DNA of 64,000 nucleotides from CADCTB01 sp964479465. Its GTDB lineage: Bacteria > Actinomycetota > Acidimicrobiia > Acidimicrobiales > AC-14. Below the pieces are notes generated by a model. That model was not told the origin of the DNA. It did no database searches and was given only the letters and a program-made list of their open reading frames with translations. Positions 59,246-64,000 of the stretch are shown piece by piece (position 1 is the first letter of the stretch; the number at the start of each line of letters is the position of its first letter). The translations under genes were made by a program, and so were the position numbers. Where the stretch lies: the NCBI GenBank assembly GCA_964479465.1, contig CAYZMG010000009.1, positions 1 through 64,000 of the forward strand. The letters run 5' to 3'.

Positions 59246-59262
59246 AGCTAAGACCATTAGCT
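59246..59262. promoter_or_regulatory. Inverted repeat, candidate TetR operator
   Basis: AGCTAA (59246-59251), five bases, TTAGCT (59257-59262), in the divergent gap between the SRPBCC and TetR genes. Six-base arms with 17-bp total length are in the normal TetR-operator range. Placement suggests repression of the SRPBCC/MBL operon and of tetR itself. Confidence 0.5.
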
Positions 59263-59286
59263 CATGCTGTCAATAGGAACTTCTGC

Positions 59287-59292
59287 TACGAT
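59287..59292 (+). promoter_or_regulatory. Leaderless-type -10 element TACGAT
   Basis: TACGAT, seven bases, GTG 59300. It decides the tetR start: an ATG at 59264 in the same frame lies upstream of this element. Confidence 0.5.
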
Positions 59293-59299
59293 CATCGGT

Positions 59300-59965
59300 G
59301 TGGCATCGGTAGCCGTTGAGTCCAGCGCCTTCCCCCCCGATCGTCGGGCCCGGCGGCGCCAGGAGACCATCGAGGAGATCCTCGCCATCGCGGCCGACGT
59401 GATGGCCGAGGAGGGCGTGAACGGGCTCAGCCTTTCCGAGGTCGCCCGCCGGCTCGGGGTCAAGCCACCGTCGATCTACAAGTACTTCGACTCGATCATC
59501 GGCATCTACGACGCCCTCTTCGAACGGGGCCAGCAAGCGAACCTCGATGCCATGCGCGCTGCCATGAGGGGGGCCGAGCCGGGCCTCGACGCCCTCGCCG
59601 CCGGCCTCGAAGCCAGTGGGCGGTGGGCGGTCGACCACCCCGCCACGGCGCAGCTGCTGTTCTGGCGGCCGGTCCCCAGCTTCGAGCCGACCCCCGGGGC
59701 CATGGCCCCCAGCATCGAGATGGTCCAGCTCCAACGCCAGGCCCTGGCCGACGCGGTGGCGGCGAGGCAGCTCGGCGCCGGCGCCGACTCCGACGAGGCG
59801 CTGTGGGTCACATCCGTTTTCGTGAGCGGCGTCATCGGCCAGGCGATGGCCAACGAGCCGGGCTGCCCCTGGGGCGAGGGCCGGTTCAGCCCGCTGCTCC
59901 CCAAGCTCCTCGGCTTGCTTGCCGCCCTGTACCCCCCGACGCCCGCGCGCTCCCGCCGGTCGTGA
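59300..59965 (+). CDS. TetR-family transcriptional regulator
   Basis: 221 residues. N-terminal helix-turn-helix (RRQETIEEILAIAADVMAEE; GLSLSEVARRLGVKPPSIYK then YFDSIIGIYDALF) and a C-terminal ligand domain resembling TetR_C_13/WHG-type (RWAVDHPATAQLLFWRPVPS). Probably represses the divergent SRPBCC/MBL operon; ligand likely a hydrophobic small molecule that the SRPBCC protein also handles. Confidence 0.9.
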   Translation: MASVAVESSAFPPDRRARRRQETIEEILAIAADVMAEEGVNGLSLSEVARRLGVKPPSIYKYFDSIIGIYDALFERGQQANLDAMRAAMRGAEPGLDALAAGLEASGRWAVDHPATAQLLFWRPVPSFEPTPGAMAPSIEMVQLQRQALADAVAARQLGAGADSDEALWVTSVFVSGVIGQAMANEPGCPWGEGRFSPLLPKLLGLLAALYPPTPARSRRS

Positions 59966-60048
59966 GGGGCCGGCGCAAGGGCGCGTCCACCTGAAGGAGT
60001 ACAGGCGGGATACACCCAGGGGCAGATGCCTCGGTGTCCGCGGGGCCG

Positions 60049-60054
60049 TAACGT
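60049..60054 (+). promoter_or_regulatory. Leaderless-type -10 element TAACGT
   Basis: TAACGT, seven bases, ATG 60062 of the second DesK-type kinase. Confidence 0.5.
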
Positions 60055-60061
60055 CGATGTG

Positions 60062-61276
60062 ATGAGACGGCTCTGGGTGCGCCTGAAGGGCACGAACCCG
60101 TTGGTCGTCGACTCGGCGCTGGCCGGGTTGCTGACCATTGCCGGGATCCTCACCCTCACGGCGCGCCCCACAGCCGAGAACCCCACACCGATCGACGTCT
60201 GGGCCTACCTGCTGGTGCTCGTGGGGTTCGGCGCTCTGGCCCTCCGCCGGCGGTACCCGATCGCGGTCCTGGTCGTGGTGACGGCGGCCGCCAGCGCGTA
60301 CGTCCTGCGGGAGTACGTCGACAACGGCCTTCCGGTGATCGCCCTGATCGCCCTCTACACCGTCGCCAGCCTCGCCCCCCGGCGGCAATGGGGAGTGGCC
60401 GTCGCCGCCATCAGCGTGCTGCTCCTGGCCCTCACCCTGGTCGCAGGGGAGGATCTCAGTGCCGCCGACCTGGCCGGGAACGTGGCCATCTTCGCCATCG
60501 CCGCGGTGTTCGGCGACAGTGTCCGGACACGGCGGGCATACACGACCCAGCTCGAGCTGCGGGCCATCGACCTGGAGGCCAACCAGGAGGCCCAGGCGCA
60601 GCGGGCGGTGGCCGAGGAGCGGCTGCGCATCGCCAGAGAGCTGCACGACGTCGTGGCCCACGCCATGAGCGTCGTGGCCGTGCAGTCCGGCGTCGGCGCC
60701 CACGTCATCGATACCGACCCCGCCGAGGCCAAGCGCATCCTGGAGAACGTGAAGACGTCCAGCCGGATGGCGCTGAACGAGATGCGGCGGCTGCTCGGCG
60801 TCCTGCGCGACGAGGGCGACGGGCCGGTGTCGCGAGCGCCGGCCGCCGGCCTCGAGAGCGTGGACGAGCTGGCCGACGGGCTGCGCCTGGCCGGGATGAA
60901 CCTGGCCGTGCGGGTCGAGGGGACGCGCCCGGTGGTCCCGCCCGGGGTCGACCTCAGCGCCTACCGCATCATCCAGGAAGCCCTGACCAACGTGCTCAAG
61001 CACGCGGGGCCGGCGACGGTGAAGGTCGCCATCTGCTACCACCCGGATTCGGTCACCGTCGAAGTCGAGGACGACGGCCGGGGCGCCTCAACGGCGCCGG
61101 CCGACGGTCAACCTGGCGGGGGCCACGGGCTGGTGGGGATGCGGGAGCGGGTCGCCGTCTTCGGCGGTCACCTCACGGCCGGCAGCCGGGTCGGTGGCGG
61201 CTTCCGGGTGGCGGCCACACTGCCTTTCGGAGGGCCGGCCTTTGAGCAGGTCTCCCCCAACGGGACGCAGCGGTGA
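60062..61276 (+). CDS. Sensor histidine kinase, NarL/DesK type (second pair)
   Basis: 404 residues. Five or so transmembrane helices (about 18-160; VDSALAGLLTIAGILTLTAR) precede HisKA_3 with His195 in RELHDVVAHAMSVVAVQSGV and HATPase_c (AYRIIQEALTNVLKHAG; GHGLVGMRERVAVFGG). Same class as the kinase at 645. GTGA overlap with its regulator. Confidence 0.93.
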   Translation: MRRLWVRLKGTNPLVVDSALAGLLTIAGILTLTARPTAENPTPIDVWAYLLVLVGFGALALRRRYPIAVLVVVTAAASAYVLREYVDNGLPVIALIALYTVASLAPRRQWGVAVAAISVLLLALTLVAGEDLSAADLAGNVAIFAIAAVFGDSVRTRRAYTTQLELRAIDLEANQEAQAQRAVAEERLRIARELHDVVAHAMSVVAVQSGVGAHVIDTDPAEAKRILENVKTSSRMALNEMRRLLGVLRDEGDGPVSRAPAAGLESVDELADGLRLAGMNLAVRVEGTRPVVPPGVDLSAYRIIQEALTNVLKHAGPATVKVAICYHPDSVTVEVEDDGRGASTAPADGQPGGGHGLVGMRERVAVFGGHLTAGSRVGGGFRVAATLPFGGPAFEQVSPNGTQR

Positions 61277-61947
61277 TACGGGTTCTGGTCGCCGACGACC
61301 AGAACCTGGTGCGGGCCGGCTTCCGGGTGCTGATCGACTCCGCCGCCGACTGCTGCGTGGTGGCCGAAGCCGCCAATGGTGCCGAGGCGGTCGCCCTTGC
61401 CCGGGAGCACCGGCCGGACGTGGTGCTGATGGACGTCCGCATGCCCGAGCTCGACGGCATTGCCGCCACCCGCGCGATCGTGGCCGACGCGCTGACGGCC
61501 GACACCCGGATCCTCGTCCTCACCACCTTCGATCTCGACGAGCACGTCTTCGACGCCCTCCAGGCCGGCGCCAGCGGCTTCCTGCTCAAGGACACCGACC
61601 CGGAGGACCTCCTGAACGCCGTGCGTGTGGTCGCTGCGGGTGATGCGCTCCTCTCGCCGCGCATCACCGGGCGGGTCATCGCCCAGTTCGTGGCCCGCCC
61701 CGGCCTGCCACCCGTGATCAGCGGGCGGGCCCTCGATCCCCTCACCGACCGCGAGCGCGAGGTGCTCGTGCAGGTCGGCCGGGGGCTGTCGAACGCCGAG
61801 ATCGCCGAGGAACTCTATGTCAGCGCGGCCACGGCCAAGACCCACGTCAGCCGCATCATGGCCAAGCTGGGAGCGCGCGACCGGGTCCAGCTCGTGGTCA
61901 TGGCGTATGAATCCGGGCTGATCAACCCGGGTACTCCCCCGGGATGA
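61273..61947 (+). CDS. Response regulator, NarL/LuxR family (second pair)
   Basis: 224 residues. Receiver domain (VLVADDQNLVRAGFRVLIDS; Asp54 in VLMDVRMPELDG; FLLKDTDPEDLL) and LuxR helix-turn-helix (LTDREREVLVQVGRGLSNAE; AKTHVSRIMAKLGARDRVQL). Cognate to the kinase it overlaps. Located 59 bases before an exporter operon, its probable target. Confidence 0.93.
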   Translation: MIRVLVADDQNLVRAGFRVLIDSAADCCVVAEAANGAEAVALAREHRPDVVLMDVRMPELDGIAATRAIVADALTADTRILVLTTFDLDEHVFDALQAGASGFLLKDTDPEDLLNAVRVVAAGDALLSPRITGRVIAQFVARPGLPPVISGRALDPLTDREREVLVQVGRGLSNAEIAEELYVSAATAKTHVSRIMAKLGARDRVQLVVMAYESGLINPGTPPG

Positions 61948-62006
61948 CCGGCCGAACCATCCTGTAGGGCGACGACGCGCCGCCGGCGGAGGACGAGGGT
62001 GGAGGC

Positions 62007-62780
62007 ATGACACTCCTCCGGAACTCTCCGCCGCCTGCTCAGCCAAATAGCCCGCCCGGAATCGCGGCACGGGCCGTGGCCGCCACCAAGGCGTACGGCA
62101 AGGGCGACAGCGCGGTGATGGCCCTCGATGGCATCGACGTGGAGTTCGCCACCGGGGCCTTCACCGCCATCATGGGGCCGTCGGGGTCGGGCAAGTCCAC
62201 CCTGATGCACTGCCTGGCGGGACTCGACGACCTGACCACCGGCCAGGTCATGATCGGCGACACCGACCTCACCACGCTCAACGACAAGAACCTGACCATG
62301 CTGCGGCGGGACAAGATCGGCTTCGTCTTCCAGGCGTACAACCTGGTGCCGACGCTCACCGCCCTCGAGAACATCACCCTGCCGATGGACCTCGCCGGCC
62401 GCAAGGCCGATCAGCCGTGGGTCGATCAGGTGGTCGACACCATCGGACTGGCCGACCGCTTGAACCACCGGCCGAGCGAGCTGTCCGGCGGCCAGCAGCA
62501 GCGCGTCGCCGTCGGCCGGGCCCTGGCCGGCAGGCCGGAGATCATCTTCGCCGACGAGCCCACGGGCAACCTCGACAGCCGCGCCGGCGCCGAGATCCTC
62601 GACTTCATGCGCCGGGCGGTCCGCGAGCTCGGCCAGACCATCGTGATGGTCACCCACGACCCCGTCGCCGCCAGCTACGCCGACCGCGTGGTCTTCCTGG
62701 CCGACGGTCGCATCGTCGACGAGATCGTCGGCCCAACCGCTGAGTCCGTGCTCGACCGCATGAAGACGTTCGGGAGGTAG
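62007..62780 (+). CDS. ABC transporter ATP-binding protein (MacB/LolD type)
   Basis: 257 residues. Motifs: GPSGSGKST, Q-loop VFQAYNLVPTLTALENI, signature LSGGQQQRVAVGRAL, Walker B IIFADEPTGNLDS and H-loop IVMVTHDP. The 'EPTGNLDS' form marks the LolD/MacB/FtsE group, which works with FtsX-like permeases. GGTGGAGGC before ATG 62007. Confidence 0.92.
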   Translation: MTLLRNSPPPAQPNSPPGIAARAVAATKAYGKGDSAVMALDGIDVEFATGAFTAIMGPSGSGKSTLMHCLAGLDDLTTGQVMIGDTDLTTLNDKNLTMLRRDKIGFVFQAYNLVPTLTALENITLPMDLAGRKADQPWVDQVVDTIGLADRLNHRPSELSGGQQQRVAVGRALAGRPEIIFADEPTGNLDSRAGAEILDFMRRAVRELGQTIVMVTHDPVAASYADRVVFLADGRIVDEIVGPTAESVLDRMKTFGR

Positions 62781-62784
62781 GACC

Positions 62785-64000
62785 ATGTTCAAGCTGACCT
62801 ACAAGGGCCTGTGGGCCCACAAACTGCGCTTCGCTCTCACCGGCCTGGCCGTCGTCCTCGGCGTCGCCTTCATGGCCGGGACCATGATCCTCACCGACAC
62901 CATGGGCCGCACCTTCGACGGCCTGTTCGACACGGCCAACAAGGGCGTCGACGTCGTCGTACGCCGCGCCGCCACGGTGGACGGCGGCCTGGAAGGTGCC
63001 GACGTCAGGGAGCGGGTTGACAGCGCCACCCTCGCCCGGATCAGGGCCATCGACGGTGTCGACACCGCCGTCGGTTCGATCATGGGTATGGCCACGCTCG
63101 TCGCCCCCGACGGCAAGGCCGCCGCGGGCGGCGGCATGGGCGGGACCATGGGCACCAACTGGGTGGACGACCCCCGCCTCAACGCCTTCGCCATCGCCAC
63201 CGGGCGTGCACCGCAGACTGCCGACGAGGTCGTGCTCGACCAGTCGACGGTGAACCGCGACGGCCGCAAGCTCGGCGACAAGGTGACGGTGCTGGCCAAG
63301 GGCGACCCGACGACTCTGACCCTCGTGGGCACGGCGACCTTCGGCGATGCCGACGGCATCCCCGGCTCCACCCTGGTGGCGACCACCGATGCCACCGCAC
63401 AGACCCTCTTCGCCCAGCCCGGCGCCTACGACTCGGTGGTCATCGCCTCCGACGGGACCCAAACCCCCGAGGCCCTCTCGGCCCGGGTTGGCACCGTTCT
63501 CGGGACTGAGCGGTTCGAGACCCTGACCGGTGCGGCCGACACCGCCAACAACAAGGCCGACCTCAAGCAGGCGCTGGGGTTCTTCAGCACCTTCCTGCTC
63601 GCGTTCGCCTACATCTCGCTGTTCGTCGGCATGTTCATCATCTACAACACCTTCTCCATCGTGGTCGCCCAGCGGTCCAAGGAGATGGCCATGCTGCGAG
63701 CCATCGGGGCCAGCCGCCGCCAAGTGGTCAAGTCGGTGCTGTTCGAGTCCATCGCGGTGGGTCTGGTGGCCTCGGCCGTCGGTCTCGGCGTCGGCGTGCT
63801 CATGTCATTCGGCCTGCGTACGCTCCTGGGCGCCGTCGGCCTCGAGATTCCGGGTGGTTCGGTGGTCATCACCCCGCAGACGGTCGTCACCGCGTTCCTG
63901 GTCGGGTCGGTCGTGACCGTGCTCTCCGCCCTCGCTCCCGCATTGCGGGCCAGCAAGGTGAAGCCGATCGCCGCCCTGCGGGACATGGCAGTCGACAGCT
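62785..64000 (+). CDS. FtsX/MacB-type ABC permease, 5' part (runs off window)
   Basis: 405 residues to the window edge, frame still open. An N-terminal transmembrane helix (RFALTGLAVVLGVAFMAGTM), a large extracytoplasmic MacB_PCD-like domain (about 50-260), and an FtsX core of three further helices (FLLAFAYISLFVGMFIIYNT; KEMAMLRAIGASRRQVVKSV; SVVTVLSALAPALRASKV). Proteins of this layout in actinobacteria are usually about 840 residues with a second FtsX core, so roughly half is missing. GGGAGGTAGG before ATG 62785. Probably exports a lipid, peptide or drug under control of the upstream two-component pair. Confidence 0.9.
   Translation, partial: MFKLTYKGLWAHKLRFALTGLAVVLGVAFMAGTMILTDTMGRTFDGLFDTANKGVDVVVRRAATVDGGLEGADVRERVDSATLARIRAIDGVDTAVGSIMGMATLVAPDGKAAAGGGMGGTMGTNWVDDPRLNAFAIATGRAPQTADEVVLDQSTVNRDGRKLGDKVTVLAKGDPTTLTLVGTATFGDADGIPGSTLVATTDATAQTLFAQPGAYDSVVIASDGTQTPEALSARVGTVLGTERFETLTGAADTANNKADLKQALGFFSTFLLAFAYISLFVGMFIIYNTFSIVVAQRSKEMAMLRAIGASRRQVVKSVLFESIAVGLVASAVGLGVGVLMSFGLRTLLGAVGLEIPGGSVVITPQTVVTAFLVGSVVTVLSALAPALRASKVKPIAALRDMAVDS

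Noticed and set aside
59264..59299. ATG 59264 as the tetR start
   Set aside because: It lies upstream of the TACGAT-N7-GTG element; the 12 extra residues are not TetR-like.

Overview
The window is high-GC DNA from an actinobacterium. The lineage call rests on a DUF4193-like zinc-ribbon protein, a furA-katG operon, a two-subunit KorA/KorB 2-oxoacid:ferredoxin oxidoreductase, a two-gene Asp23/DUF2273/DUF6286 cluster, a long-form ThyX, GTG/TTG starts and many leaderless-type genes. The long ThyX and several actinobacterial small proteins would fit an Acidimicrobiia-like organism, but nothing here fixes the class. No rRNA, tRNA, CRISPR array, transposase, integrase or phage gene was recognised; this looks like chromosomal backbone with dense signalling genes.

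Layout. 1-2.5 kb: 5' part of an ABC ATPase divergent from a DesK/NarL-type kinase-regulator pair. 2.6-6.7 kb: UvrA-like protein, VOC protein, AraC regulator and MEDS-domain protein. 6.8-9.5 kb: a seven-gene minus-strand cell-envelope cluster (two Asp23/Gls24 proteins and a third Asp23-like one, AmaP-like, DUF6286, DUF2273, J-domain). 9.6-17.4 kb: an RG-rich protein, NUDIX, GNAT, a lipid-droplet-like protein, DUF4193-like, ThyX, M20 peptidase and CsbD. 17.5-24.6 kb: one 2382-residue Ser/Thr-kinase-like/ATPase/hybrid histidine kinase. 24.7-27.5 kb: CBS, Usp-like and GAF-SpoIIE phosphatase genes. 27.7-31.4 kb: korA, korB and a PrmC-like methyltransferase. 31.5-39.6 kb: a membrane histidine kinase, a GT-C-like membrane protein, CorA, a TIMP-like secreted protein, YoaK and DUF983. 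39.7-43.5 kb: a complete NrtABC/SsuABC-type importer with a VOC enzyme. 43.5-48 kb: a secreted protein, furA and katG. 48.1-51.7 kb: an ECF sigma/anti-sigma/ABC-2 exporter operon. 51.7-56.3 kb: a membrane-GAF/MinD-like/patatin triad and a truncated haemoglobin. 56.4-57.9 kb: a second ECF sigma and its partner. 57.9-60 kb: an MBL/SRPBCC pair divergent from TetR. 60-64 kb: a second DesK-type kinase-regulator pair followed by a MacB/FtsX-type exporter that runs off the window.

The genes are packed into operons with ATGA/GTGA four-base overlaps. Eleven transcription units carry a TANNNT hexamer exactly 6 or 7 bases before the first start codon, the geometry of leaderless actinobacterial promoters. 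Both ECF sigma genes are preceded by GAACC-N17-GTC, which suggests autoregulation.

The strongest candidate for an undescribed system is the triad at 51.7-55.9 kb: a six-helix GAF sensor with a distinctive C-terminal coiled coil, a MinD/ParA-type ATPase whose signature lysine is arginine, and a cyclic-nucleotide-domain/patatin lipase whose ligand-binding arginine is missing. The second candidate is the giant multi-kinase at 17.5 kb, in which two conserved kinase lysines are arginine. A third theme is short tandem repeats placed exactly on gene starts or ends (12.1, 24.6 and 34.0 kb), two of which multiply in-frame start codons.
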